From assembly GCF_010645065.1 (NCBI RefSeq), contig NZ_JAADZW010000008.1:119480-183479 (forward strand): a stretch of 64,000 bases of DNA, read 5' to 3'. Below are positions 24,933-33,161 of the stretch, piece after piece. How positions within the stretch are numbered: the stretch's first letter is position 1; each line of letters starts with the position of its first letter. Below the pieces are notes generated by a model. The model worked only from the letters and a program-made list of their open reading frames with translations, ran no database searches and was not told the DNA's origin. The position numbers and the translations under genes are program-made. The stretch is from Flavobacterium fluviatile (GTDB lineage Bacteria > Bacteroidota > Bacteroidia > Flavobacteriales > Flavobacteriaceae).

Positions 24933-25340
24933 TTATAATTCAATTTTAATTTTAGTGTCTTTTTCTATGCTAAATTTAGCATCTTTATACGAAGGCGGCC
25001 CCATAAATCCTTTGGCGTTGTTTGAGGACGCATAATCTTCAGAAGGTATTCCCATTATATTTTTATCCAGTTTTGCGTTGTTGTTTTCATCATGAAACAC
25101 TGAAACTGCATACTCTCCTGCAGGAAGATTAGCAAATGTTACGGTTACCTGGTTGTTCTTAATTTCTGAACTTGAGCCTTTGAAAGCCGTTTTAAGAAAG
25201 GTGCTTTGTGAGTTGTACAAACCTACTCTTACCACTCCTGTATTATTTTTGACACCTGAAACAGAGATTGTAAGATTTACATTTTGTGCTGACAACAGAC
25301 TACAGATAAAAAGTGCAACTAGGGTGATAATTTTGGCCAT
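24933..25340 (-). CDS. DUF2141 domain secreted protein
   Basis: 135 residues with a signal peptide (MAKIITLVALFICSLLSAQ). The domain is recognised by GVVRVGLYNSQSTFL, the centre LPAGEYAVSVFHDENNNAKLD and the C-terminal GIPSEDYASSNNAKGFMGPPS. The family is an Ig-like beta domain of unknown function exported to the periplasm or outer membrane. It is 30 bases upstream of the TPR-like gene and probably cotranscribed with it. Confidence 0.92.
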   Translation of the reverse strand: MAKIITLVALFICSLLSAQNVNLTISVSGVKNNTGVVRVGLYNSQSTFLKTAFKGSSSEIKNNQVTVTFANLPAGEYAVSVFHDENNNAKLDKNIMGIPSEDYASSNNAKGFMGPPSYKDAKFSIEKDTKIKIEL

Positions 25341-25541
25341 AATTTTATTTTTTTTTAGTTAATAGATTGAATCGATGATTAAAACTCTGATTTATTTTTC
25401 TTTATGATTATACTTCAAAAGTATGTCAGATTTTACTGTTTTAAAATTAAATAATACCGAGTTGTCGAATTTTGCGACTGAATTGTTTTTTTGAGCTTCC
25501 ACCATCTGATGTATTAAGTTTTTTTCTGAGCAGCTTAGCAA

Positions 25542-27707
25542 CTATAAATTCTTCAATTGATTTTCATTTTTATTATCGCTTATCGTCCAGAAAAAACCCA
25601 AGAAGAAAAATCGGTCTGCAGTAGGCACAATCGCTTGTCTTTGGTAAACACCTGATGCATCAGGCGTTCTGGCATAATCGTAGCCAAAAATATTTTGTGT
25701 CCCTAATATATTTGAAACAGAGAAATAAAGGATTTTTTGTGTCGTTAATAAATACGCCCAGTTGAAACTCAGACTGTTGTATGATTTTGTTTTACCATTC
25801 ATAAACTGCGTTTGGTTTGGGTCATTGTAAGGACGACCTGTACTAAAACTATTTGTAAAGCCTACCTGTGATTTCCAGTCTGTAATAAAATATTTTGTTA
25901 CTACAGACAAATTATGATTGGCAATAAAACCGGGAGTCGCCATGTTCGGAAAGTTTTTATACTGTCTTTCTGAATCGATATAAGAATATGATATCCAGTA
26001 TTCTAAGTTCTCATACAAATTACTGTCTCTCCAAAATAAATCAAGCCCTTTTGCATATCCTGAACCTTTATTATTGAAAACCGAATTGTATTGAATATCT
26101 CTCGTATTATACTGAACCAAATTACTATAATCTTTGTAATACGCTTCGGCCCTAAAAGTCTGACCCGGTTTTGTAAACTGATAATTCAAAATATAATGAC
26201 TTGCTTTTTCGCTTTCGAACTGATGGTATTTTGAATATTTGATATAATCTACAACCGGCGTCTGGGAAAAATCTCCGTAAGCAAAAGAAAACTGACTGCT
26301 TTTTGAAACCTTGTACCCTAATGAAGCTCTGGGTGCAATATTATTTTCGTTTAACAAACTATTATTGGAATATCTGAGACCAATTTTTAATGCTAAATTT
26401 TTAGAAAATGAGACATCTCCTTCTGTATAAGCTGCAAAAATATCAGAATCGTAACCATTTGCAACATCGATAGAAATATTGTCTGTAATATCTTCATTAT
26501 ATTTTGTAATGAAATAATCTGTCCCAAAAGAAATTTTAAAATGGCTTGAAACTTTTTTTGACAATTTCAATTTCAGCTGTGCCGCATTTTCCTGATTCTC
26601 AATTCCGGTGATATTATATTTCAGTTTGTTTTTACTGTAGCCATAACTAATTCCCGAAGTTATCTGCCAGCCAGTTCCAAAACTACCTTTATAAGAAGAA
26701 TTTAAATAAAAGTTATTATTATTCATGTCAGTCCTGACTGGATTCTCAAAATTGATATTTTTCTGGTTCAAATCGAATTTTTCTCCATCAAAAGATGCGT
26801 ACAATTTGAAAATTCCGTTTGTAAAATTATATCTGTAAACCGTTTCGCCGCCAAGTGACTGGTAAGGACTGTTCCAGTCAACATTTTGAGGAATTACCGC
26901 CTGATATGGAGCTAAGTTCACATACATCATATTTACGCTTAAAGAACTTTTGCTCCATTTTTGTGTATTCCCTAAACTTAGGCCCACCGTCATTAATCCG
27001 ATATCTGTTTTTTCATGGTCGGCTTCATCCTGAGTATTCAGAAGCAAAACACTTGAAAGAGCTTCCCCGTATTCTGCAGAGTAACCTCCGGTAGAAAAAG
27101 CGATTCCGCTGAATAAGAAAGGAGAAAAACGGCTTCTTGTAGGTAAATTATTTGTGGTTGCCCCGTACGGTTGTGCCACTCGAATTCCGTCAACAAAAGT
27201 CTGCGTTTCGCTTGCTTCTCCACCACGCACAAACAAACGTCCGTCTTCACCAACCGTTTGTGTTCCTGGTAAAGTCTGCAAAGCAGCAACAATATTTCCG
27301 GCAGAACCGGCTGTAGTAACAATGTCTAAAGGTTTTAAAACAGAAACCCTTGCCTTCTCACCCGATTCTAAAGTACCGGCAGTAATAACAACAGCGTCAA
27401 GGGCATTTATATTTTCTCTTAATTTAATTGTCTGATCTTTATAATTGGCAACATCAATTTCTGTTTTGAAAGTTTCGAAAAGTAAAATGCTTACCACAAG
27501 GAACTTATTTCCTGTTTCAGTAGTTTCAAAAGAAAACTCTCCGGTTTCAGAGCTTGTTGCTCCATCATAAGTACCGTCTAAATAAATATTAGCACCGGCA
27601 ACCGGTTTTCCTTTTTGATCCAGAACTTTTCCTGAAATCGTATTTTGAGCAAAACTTAATGCGGTAATAAATAAAAAAGATATTGTAAAAAGTAATTTGG
27701 TTTTCAT
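25542..27707 (-). CDS. TonB-dependent receptor with carboxypeptidase-like regulatory domain
   Basis: 721-residue outer-membrane receptor. Signal peptide 1-20, then a CarboxypepD_reg-like beta domain (about 22-105, with ISGKVLDQKGKPVAGANIYL), a plug domain (about 115-225, with GTLESGEKARVS and LFVRGGEASETQTFVDGIRV), and a C-terminal 22-strand barrel. No SusD partner is adjacent, so it is not a typical Sus pair. Neighbours are the DUF2141/TPR/LytS-LytTR genes on the same strand; cotranscription is uncertain because the gap is about 200 bases. The ligand is unknown. A -7 box TACATTTG (27738-27731 on the minus strand) precedes it. Confidence 0.93.
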   Translation of the reverse strand: MKTKLLFTISFLFITALSFAQNTISGKVLDQKGKPVAGANIYLDGTYDGATSSETGEFSFETTETGNKFLVVSILLFETFKTEIDVANYKDQTIKLRENINALDAVVITAGTLESGEKARVSVLKPLDIVTTAGSAGNIVAALQTLPGTQTVGEDGRLFVRGGEASETQTFVDGIRVAQPYGATTNNLPTRSRFSPFLFSGIAFSTGGYSAEYGEALSSVLLLNTQDEADHEKTDIGLMTVGLSLGNTQKWSKSSLSVNMMYVNLAPYQAVIPQNVDWNSPYQSLGGETVYRYNFTNGIFKLYASFDGEKFDLNQKNINFENPVRTDMNNNNFYLNSSYKGSFGTGWQITSGISYGYSKNKLKYNITGIENQENAAQLKLKLSKKVSSHFKISFGTDYFITKYNEDITDNISIDVANGYDSDIFAAYTEGDVSFSKNLALKIGLRYSNNSLLNENNIAPRASLGYKVSKSSQFSFAYGDFSQTPVVDYIKYSKYHQFESEKASHYILNYQFTKPGQTFRAEAYYKDYSNLVQYNTRDIQYNSVFNNKGSGYAKGLDLFWRDSNLYENLEYWISYSYIDSERQYKNFPNMATPGFIANHNLSVVTKYFITDWKSQVGFTNSFSTGRPYNDPNQTQFMNGKTKSYNSLSFNWAYLLTTQKILYFSVSNILGTQNIFGYDYARTPDASGVYQRQAIVPTADRFFFLGFFWTISDNKNENQLKNL

Positions 27708-27846
27708 GTCTTCTTTGGTTTTTGATAAAGCAAATGTATTTTAACTATTCTTGTTAAAAAAGATTAAATAACCCAATTGTAGATTTTTGGGGATGAGTTG
27801 TAAAATACTAATTTGTATCTTTAGCTATTAATTGAAAAAAACAGTA

Positions 27847-28308
27847 ATGATGTCAGAAAGCAAAAGAATTTCAAATCTGTATCAGTCCGTTTATAATGGA
27901 AATCCGTGGCTGGAAGTCACTCTGGCAGATACTTTAAGAGATATTACCGCAGAGCAGGCTTACAGAAAAGCAAATCCTAATCTCAACACGATTTGGGAAA
28001 TTGTCAATCATCTCATCCAATGGAGAAGGAATATTTTGCATCGTATGCAGGGAGAAACGATTATAACACCCGACCATAATTATTTTGTACCCGTAATGGA
28101 TCCATCTGAAGCAGCCTGGGAACAATCACTTCAAACTTTAGCCAAATCACAAGAAGCCTGGAATGCTTTTTTTGAAGATTTTGATGATGCTGATTTAGCC
28201 AAGATATATGCTAACAATAATCATACATATTATGAACACATTCACGGAATCATTCAGCATGATGTTTATCATTTGGGTCAGATTGTTATTTTGAAAAAAC
28301 TTCTTTAA
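27847..28308 (+). CDS. DinB family protein
   Basis: About 153 residues from ATG 27847 (a second ATG follows at 27850, and an in-frame TTG at 27832 is less likely). Four-helix DinB/YfiT-like fold: the metal-binding His triad is suggested by IVNHLIQWRRNILHRM, then HIHGIIQHDVYHLGQIVILKK at the C-terminus. Members are metal-dependent hydrolases or thiol transferases of bacillithiol/mycothiol type or uncharacterised; the substrate is unknown. It is the first gene of a rightward run (DinB, YCII, maa-like, VOC) with spacings of 4 bases, 3 bases and an overlap. Confidence 0.9.
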   Translation: MMSESKRISNLYQSVYNGNPWLEVTLADTLRDITAEQAYRKANPNLNTIWEIVNHLIQWRRNILHRMQGETIITPDHNYFVPVMDPSEAAWEQSLQTLAKSQEAWNAFFEDFDDADLAKIYANNNHTYYEHIHGIIQHDVYHLGQIVILKKLL

Positions 28309-28312
28309 TACT

Positions 28313-28771
28313 ATGAAAAAAACTTTCTTTTTAATCGCTTTTTTATTCATAAATGCGATTGGAATTTCTCAGGAAACCGAAATCAAATTTGATGAAAAAT
28401 TAGCAAAATCATTGAATGCCGATGAATATGGTATGAAAAAATATGTTTTCTGCCTTTTAAAATCAGGAACCAACACCACGGTTTCCAAAGAAGAAAGCAA
28501 AAAATTGTTTGAAGGCCACATGGCAAACATCAATAAATTAGCAAAAGAAGGAAAGCTGGTTGTTGCGGGACCTTTTATGAAAAATGACAAAAACTACAGA
28601 GGCATTTATATTTTTAATGTGACAACTATTGAAGAAGCAAAAGCTCTTGTAGAGACTGATCCGGCAATTGGGGCAAAATTACTTGAAGCCGAATTAACGC
28701 CTTGGTATGCAACTGCAGCATTACAGGAAACTCTAAAAATACACGACAAAATTGCCAGGACGAAAATGTAA
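28313..28771 (+). CDS. Secreted YCII-related domain protein
   Basis: 152 residues. A signal peptide (about 1-19, ending ...NAIGISQ) is followed by a YCII-like ferredoxin-fold domain with MKKYVFCLLKSGTNT, FEGHMANINKLAKEGKLVVAGP and YIFNVTTIEEAKALVETDPAI. The His in EGHMANI corresponds to the family's possible catalytic residue. YCII proteins are small and of uncertain activity; a secreted version is common in Bacteroidetes. It is 4 bases downstream of the DinB gene and 3 bases upstream of the acetyltransferase gene. Confidence 0.88.
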   Translation: MKKTFFLIAFLFINAIGISQETEIKFDEKLAKSLNADEYGMKKYVFCLLKSGTNTTVSKEESKKLFEGHMANINKLAKEGKLVVAGPFMKNDKNYRGIYIFNVTTIEEAKALVETDPAIGAKLLEAELTPWYATAALQETLKIHDKIARTKM

Positions 28772-28774
28772 TTT

Positions 28775-29350
28775 ATGAAAACAGAAAAAGAAAAAATGAT
28801 CTCTGGCGAATACTACAACGCTTTTGACCCCGAATTAGTAAAAGGCCGCCGAACTGCAAAAAATCTTTTGCATAGCTTAAATGTAAAAGAATACCGGGTT
28901 ACCAAAAAAGCAAGAGAAATTTTAAAAGAATTGATTCCAAATGCCGGAGCTGCATTGTATATTGAACCACCTTTTCATTGTGATTACGGATATAATATTA
29001 TTGCCGGCGACAATGTCTATTTTAATGTAAATTGTGTTGTTTTGGACTGCGCTCCTGTAACTATTGGCTCAAATGTATTTATTGCACCGAATGTTCAGAT
29101 TTATACTGCATCTCATCCGCTTGACGCTGAATTGAGAAAAACATTGGAAAATGCTTATCCCGTTACCATTGGAGATGATTGCTGGATTGGAGGAAACTCT
29201 GTGATTTGTCCAGGCGTAACAATTGGCAAAGGCTGTGTTATCGGTGCCGGATCAGTTGTTACCAAAAACATTCCGGACAATTCATTGGCTGTTGGAAATC
29301 CTGCTAAAGTAATTCGAAAATTAAATCAGGAATCTGAATCTCAAAACTAA
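28775..29350 (+). CDS. Sugar O-acetyltransferase (left-handed beta-helix, Maa/LacA-like)
   Basis: 191 residues. The N-terminal mac domain (EKMISGEYYNAFDPELVKGR) is followed by hexapeptide repeats: GDNVYFNVNCVVLD, APVTIGSNVFIAPNVQIYT, GDDCWIGGNSVICPGVTIGKG and VIGAGSVVTKNIPDNSLAVG. The catalytic His is in TASHPLDAE. It transfers acetyl from acetyl-CoA to a maltose- or galactoside-type sugar; the real acceptor is unknown. Its stop codon overlaps the ATG of the VOC gene by one base (TAATG). Confidence 0.94.
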   Translation: MKTEKEKMISGEYYNAFDPELVKGRRTAKNLLHSLNVKEYRVTKKAREILKELIPNAGAALYIEPPFHCDYGYNIIAGDNVYFNVNCVVLDCAPVTIGSNVFIAPNVQIYTASHPLDAELRKTLENAYPVTIGDDCWIGGNSVICPGVTIGKGCVIGAGSVVTKNIPDNSLAVGNPAKVIRKLNQESESQN

Positions 29351-29739
29351 TGCTTACTCTCAATAAAGTACATCATATTGCCATCTTGTGTTCAGATTAC
29401 GAAAAATCGAAATATTTCTATACACAGATTTTAGGTTTAACTATTATTCGTGAAATCTATCGCGAAGAACGCCAGTCTTACAAATTAGATTTGGCTTTGA
29501 ATGGTTCTTATGTTGTTGAATTATTCTCATTCCCTAATCCGCCACAACGTCCTTCAAGACCTGAGGCTGCAGGTTTACGTCATTTAGCTTTTGAAGTTAT
29601 TAATCTGGAAGAAACAGTTGCTTTTTTGAATTCTGAAAATATCGAATCAGAACCTATCCGTATTGATGAAAACACCGAAAAACGATATACTTTTATCGCC
29701 GATCCGGATTTATTACCAATAGAATTTTATGAAAGATAA
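29350..29739 (+). CDS. VOC family protein (YaeR/GloA2-like)
   Basis: 129 residues of the vicinal oxygen chelate fold. KVHHIAILCSDYEKSKYFYTQILGL gives the first metal-binding His, SYVVELFSFPNPPQRPSRPEAAGLRHLAFEV the middle acid and His, and PDLLPIEFYER the terminal Glu. The PNPPxRPSxPEAxGLRHLAF pattern is that of YaeR/SMU1112c-like proteins; substrate unknown. It starts on the last base of the acetyltransferase stop codon. Confidence 0.92.
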   Translation: MLTLNKVHHIAILCSDYEKSKYFYTQILGLTIIREIYREERQSYKLDLALNGSYVVELFSFPNPPQRPSRPEAAGLRHLAFEVINLEETVAFLNSENIESEPIRIDENTEKRYTFIADPDLLPIEFYER

Positions 29740-29871
29740 TGTTTTTATGATATTATTCTGTGAGATATTTCATCGCTATGCTTGCAAAAACATACTGAAA
29801 GATTTTTCTTATATTGCTAATTTTAACACAATATAATGAGTATTTTTTAATCAAAACCCAATTTGATTCTC

Positions 29872-29879
29872 TAATTTTG
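29872..29879 (+). promoter_or_regulatory. -7 box TAATTTTG before the ClC gene
   Basis: TAATTTTG lies 42 bases before the ATG at 29922. No well-placed TTG was found at the standard distance, so the promoter is only partly supported. Confidence 0.45.
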
Positions 29880-29921
29880 TAATCCGCATAAAAAAATGCG
29901 ATTTACAAATTTTATAGTCTG

Positions 29922-31199
29922 ATGAACAAAACGGCGCAAATCAAAAAAAATCATCAATTTATTAAGTTTCGAAAATTAGTTATTGTTTCTGTTTTAATTG
30001 GCTTCCTTTCTGCTTTTCTCGGCATTTCACTAAAAAAAATAACCGAATACTACGAAGAAATATTCTTTCATGAAGTATCGGTAAATCCTATTTTTTACAT
30101 CGTTTTTCCCGTATTTGGACTATCTGTAATTTATTTTCTGAGACAATATCTTTTTAAGAAAAAAGAAAACAAAGGAATTAAAGAAGTTTTTGAAAGTACC
30201 GGTTCCAAATCTAAAAACTTACCTTCTTATAAAATTCCTTCTCACTTCATCAACGGATTGTTAACTGTTATTTTTGGGGGCTCAACCGGAATCGAAGTTT
30301 CTACCGTTGTGGCCACTGCAACAATTGGCTCTGTAGCTCACGAAAAAGAGAATGTCTTCCGCCAATACAAGACAGAATTAATCTGTGCCGGAGTTGCGGC
30401 AGGCGTTACGGCACTTTTCAGCAGTCCGATTGCAGGAGTTTTATTTGCCTTTGAAGTTATTTCAAGAAAAGTAACCCGGGCTTTTGTTATTTCAAATTTA
30501 ATTGCAGTCTCTATCGCTTTTGGTTTATTAACCATTTTAAAAGAAGAACCATTGTTTGCAGTTTCAATCACAACCTGGCATTTAAAAGCGATTCCGTATT
30601 TTATCCTTTTAGGAATTTTGGCAGGAATGAATTCTGTTTACCTGACTCGTTGTGTTTTGTTTTTTAAATCTCAATTCGGAAAAATCGATACACATTATTA
30701 CAAAATTATAATCGGCTCAGCGGTTTTAAGTATTTCGCTCTTTATTTTTCCGCAGTTATATGGCGAAGGATATCATGCAATTAAGACCAGTTTCGTTTCT
30801 TCAAACCAAATAATGACGTTTACTTTAGCCTTAACTTTCATTGGCATATTGCTTCTTAAACCAATTGTTACTTCCATAACATTAGCTTCTGGAGGTGATG
30901 GTGGTGTTTTCGCACCAAGTCTTTTTATCGGAGCTTTTCTGGGATTATTACTGGCTTCTGTCTTAAACAGCTTTTTCCATGTAAATGTAATTCCGGTTAA
31001 CTTCATGATTATCGGTATGGCTGCAGTTCTGAGTGCCAGTATCCACGCCCCTTTTACAGCTATATTCTTGGTATGCGGACTCACAAACGATTATACTTTA
31101 TTTTTCCCGATTCTTGTGGTTTGTTTAATTTCGAAATACACAGCAAAAATGATTTATCCATATACAGTGTATAGTTATTCTCCAGGTTTAATAAAATAA
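29922..31199 (+). CDS. ClC family chloride channel or H+/Cl- exchanger
   Basis: 425 residues with about ten membrane segments and no C-terminal CBS domains. Selectivity regions: GGSTGIEVSTV (equivalent of GREGP, with the gating Glu kept), SSPIAGVLFAFEVI and GGDGGVFAPSLFIGAFLG (equivalent of GGxFxP). The usual N-terminal GSGIP segment is not clearly kept (STGSKSKNLPS instead). Keeping the external Glu suggests an exchanger or a gated channel; the ion cannot be decided. It is monocistronic or grouped with the HPP gene 112 bases downstream. Confidence 0.9.
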   Translation: MNKTAQIKKNHQFIKFRKLVIVSVLIGFLSAFLGISLKKITEYYEEIFFHEVSVNPIFYIVFPVFGLSVIYFLRQYLFKKKENKGIKEVFESTGSKSKNLPSYKIPSHFINGLLTVIFGGSTGIEVSTVVATATIGSVAHEKENVFRQYKTELICAGVAAGVTALFSSPIAGVLFAFEVISRKVTRAFVISNLIAVSIAFGLLTILKEEPLFAVSITTWHLKAIPYFILLGILAGMNSVYLTRCVLFFKSQFGKIDTHYYKIIIGSAVLSISLFIFPQLYGEGYHAIKTSFVSSNQIMTFTLALTFIGILLLKPIVTSITLASGGDGGVFAPSLFIGAFLGLLLASVLNSFFHVNVIPVNFMIIGMAAVLSASIHAPFTAIFLVCGLTNDYTLFFPILVVCLISKYTAKMIYPYTVYSYSPGLIK

Positions 31200-31311
31200 T
31201 TTCAGCTTAATAAACCGTCGATTAGAAATCTTCAGGATTAGCAACCCAAAGCAAAGTGTATTTTAAAGCATAACAAAAAAAAATCAATTATAAGCAAAAC
31301 AATATTATACA

Positions 31312-31911
31312 ATGCCTGTTCAGAAAATAAAAAGAGGATATCGTAAAACGCGCTACATTCTTTACAAAGAGACTTTAGTTGATTACAAAGAACACTTTTG
31401 GTCTTTTTTAGGTTCTTTTGTCGGAATTGGAATTTTGGCATATGTTCAGTCGCTTCATTTTTCGGGTTCTGATGCTGTATATTTAATTGGCTCTTTCGGA
31501 GCTTCCAGTGTTCTGGTTTACGGCACTATACAAAGCCCTTTTTCTCAGCCCCGAAATTTGGTTGGTGGTCATTTAATTTCAGCATTAGTTGGTGTTACAG
31601 TCAATAAATTGATTCCGGACGTTATGTATGTAGCGGCACCCCTGGCGGTTTCTATAGCTATTATTTTAATGCAGATTACCAAAACACTTCACCCGCCTGG
31701 AGGTGCAACGGCTTTAATTGCAGTTATTGGAACAGAAAAAGTAAAAGCGTTGGGTTATCTGTATGTTCTGTCTCCGGTTTTTACAGGAGTTCTAATTTTG
31801 TTATTGACGGCTTTGATTTTTAACAATATGACTTCAGGCAGAAGCTACCCTAGCCACAGCACGTATCATAAACATTATCATAAGATTCGAAAAAGACTGG
31901 CTAGAAAGTAA
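31312..31911 (+). CDS. HPP family integral membrane protein
   Basis: 199 residues with four membrane helices. The family signature LHPPGGATALIAVIG is present around residue 125, and FGASSVLVYGTIQSPFSQPRNLVGGH around residue 65 is the other conserved block. HPP proteins are linked to nitrite transport in plant chloroplasts and cyanobacteria; their role in Bacteroidetes is not established. The C-terminus is basic and ends RKRLARK. Confidence 0.92.
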   Translation: MPVQKIKRGYRKTRYILYKETLVDYKEHFWSFLGSFVGIGILAYVQSLHFSGSDAVYLIGSFGASSVLVYGTIQSPFSQPRNLVGGHLISALVGVTVNKLIPDVMYVAAPLAVSIAIILMQITKTLHPPGGATALIAVIGTEKVKALGYLYVLSPVFTGVLILLLTALIFNNMTSGRSYPSHSTYHKHYHKIRKRLARK

Positions 31912-31926
31912 AAGTTTTCAAGTCTC

Positions 31927-31996
31927 GTTTGTCACCCTGAGCGAGTCGATGGGCATTACTATTGGAAAAAGCTTCGACTCCTCTCAGCCAGACAAA
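31927..31996. repeat. Imperfect inverted repeat, CACCCTGAGCGAGTCGA family
   Basis: Left arm GTTTGTCACCCTGAGCGAGT (from 31927) and right arm CGACTCCTCTCAGCCAGACAAAC (ending 31996) are largely complementary with mismatches. Such elements recur in flavobacterial intergenic regions. A degraded related piece lies near 62437-62470. The gap holds no gene. Confidence 0.75.
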
Positions 31997-32070
31997 CTAA
32001 TTGATAATCAATTTTCTAAAATCTTTTCAACAAAACACGATTCGCAATTCGTATTTCGTTTTTTATAATT

Positions 32071-32078
32071 TACCTTTG
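32071..32078 (+). promoter_or_regulatory. -7 box TACCTTTG before the pRiA4b-like gene
   Basis: TACCTTTG lies 23 bases before ATG 32102 and has the same core as the typA box at 36547. No exact upstream TTG at 17-23 bases. Confidence 0.5.
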
Positions 32079-32101
32079 ACTTCTCAATAAAAACAAAGAT
32101 T

Positions 32102-32644
32102 ATGGTTTATAAATTTAGAGTAATTCTGGATGCCGAAGAAGATATTTTCAGAGACATTGCAATTCTTGAAGACGATACGCTTGAGGATTTACACAATGCA
32201 ATCTTTAACGCTTTTGGTTTTGATGGCTCAGAAGTGGCTTCATTTTACACTTGTGATGACACATGGAATCAGGAAGATGAAATTCCGCTTTTTGATACAG
32301 GGGATGTTCCCGGCGAAATCAGAACCATGAACGATTATCCTTTATCTAGTATTTTAGACAAACAAAATACAAAGATTATCTATGTTTATGATTTCATCAG
32401 TATGTGGACATTTTTAGTGGAGTTGGCTGCCATAGAAGACGAACAAGTTGGAGCTACCTACCCAGAAACTTTATTTTCTCACGGTGAAATGCCAGCAGAA
32501 GCCATCGAAAAAAACTTCGAAGCAGATGACATGCACAATGATATCTATGGTGAATTTGAAGATGACTTAGATGAAGACGATCTTGACATGTTTGAAGGTG
32601 ATGATAGTTTTGAAGACTATGGTTTTGAGGAGAATTGGAACTAG
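32102..32644 (+). CDS. Plasmid pRiA4b ORF-3-like family protein
   Basis: 180 residues. The first roughly 120 match the PF07929-type fold: MVYKFRVILDAEEDIFRDIAI, LEDLHNAIFNAFGFDGSE, ASFYTCDDTWNQEDEIPLF, DYPLSSIL and IIYVYDFISMWTFLVEL. The C-terminal 45 residues are extremely acidic (runs such as EDDLDEDDLDMFEGDD) and probably disordered. Family function is unknown; homologues occur on plasmids, IS passengers and chromosomes. In flavobacteria an acidic-tailed version seems a stable chromosomal gene. It is followed by the inverted-repeat-bounded four-helix-bundle gene. Confidence 0.85.
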   Translation: MVYKFRVILDAEEDIFRDIAILEDDTLEDLHNAIFNAFGFDGSEVASFYTCDDTWNQEDEIPLFDTGDVPGEIRTMNDYPLSSILDKQNTKIIYVYDFISMWTFLVELAAIEDEQVGATYPETLFSHGEMPAEAIEKNFEADDMHNDIYGEFEDDLDEDDLDMFEGDDSFEDYGFEENWN

Positions 32645-32653
32645 TAAAAAGGG

Positions 32654-33142
32654 GCAAAGGTTCATAGTAACAAAGGCTCAGAGGCATTTCTAATCTTATG
32701 ACTAAAAACAAGTATTTTTCTACTTTTGTGTTTAATCTATTTTTAAATATAAAATTATGAATAATACTTTTAGAAGCCTTTTTGTCTGGCAAAAATCTAT
32801 GGCTTTTGTTACAGAAATTTACCAATTAACAGCATTATTTCCTAAAGAAGAAATTTACGGATTAACTTCACAAATTAGAAGAAGTTCAGTTTCAATTCCC
32901 AGCAATATTGCTGAAGGTTACGGAAGAGATGGAGACAGTGATAATTTGCGATTTTTGAATATTTCTATGTCGTCCCTGTTTGAAATACAAACACAACTCG
33001 AAATTTCTTTCAATTTAAAATTTATAACTGAAAATCAATTTAATAAAATATATGGTGACAGCAGGGAAATAGAACGAATGTTGAGTTCCTTTATACGAAA
33101 AATAAAAGATCGCAAGTAGCCTTTGTTTCTCTGAACCTTTGC
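32654..33142. repeat. 24-bp inverted repeats bounding the four-helix-bundle gene
   Basis: Left arm 32654-32677 and right arm 33119-33142 match in 22 of 24 positions (GCAAAGGTTC at the outer end and ACAAAGGC at the inner end). The right arm starts on the last base of the gene's stop codon. The enclosed segment of about 440 bases holds only this gene and its promoter region. Confidence 0.88.
32757..33119 (+). CDS. Four helix bundle protein (23S rRNA intervening-sequence type)
   Basis: 120 residues: RSLFVWQKSMAFVTEIYQL, FPKEEIYGLTSQIRRSSVSI, PSNIAEGYGRDGDSDNLRFL, SMSSLFEIQTQLEIS, and a C-terminal EIERMLSSFIRKIK. This is the S23/four-helix-bundle family (TIGR02436 type), first met inside 23S rRNA intervening sequences; related Avd proteins serve diversity-generating retroelements. 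There is no reverse transcriptase or rRNA here. The ORF is intact and is bounded by 24-bp inverted repeats, suggesting a mobile or repeat-embedded cassette. Biochemical function is unknown; a nucleic-acid-binding role is inference. Confidence 0.92.
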   Translation: MNNTFRSLFVWQKSMAFVTEIYQLTALFPKEEIYGLTSQIRRSSVSIPSNIAEGYGRDGDSDNLRFLNISMSSLFEIQTQLEISFNLKFITENQFNKIYGDSREIERMLSSFIRKIKDRK

Positions 33143-33161
33143 ACCTCTGAACCTATAAAAA

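Noticed and set aside
32454..32825. 123-codon minus-strand frame overlapping the pRiA4b-like gene and the four-helix-bundle start
   Set aside because: It crosses two supported genes and has His/Leu/Ser-rich low-complexity content from the antisense of acidic codons.
32757..33119. A diversity-generating retroelement based on the Avd-like four-helix-bundle gene
   Set aside because: No reverse transcriptase, template repeat or variable target gene is present nearby.
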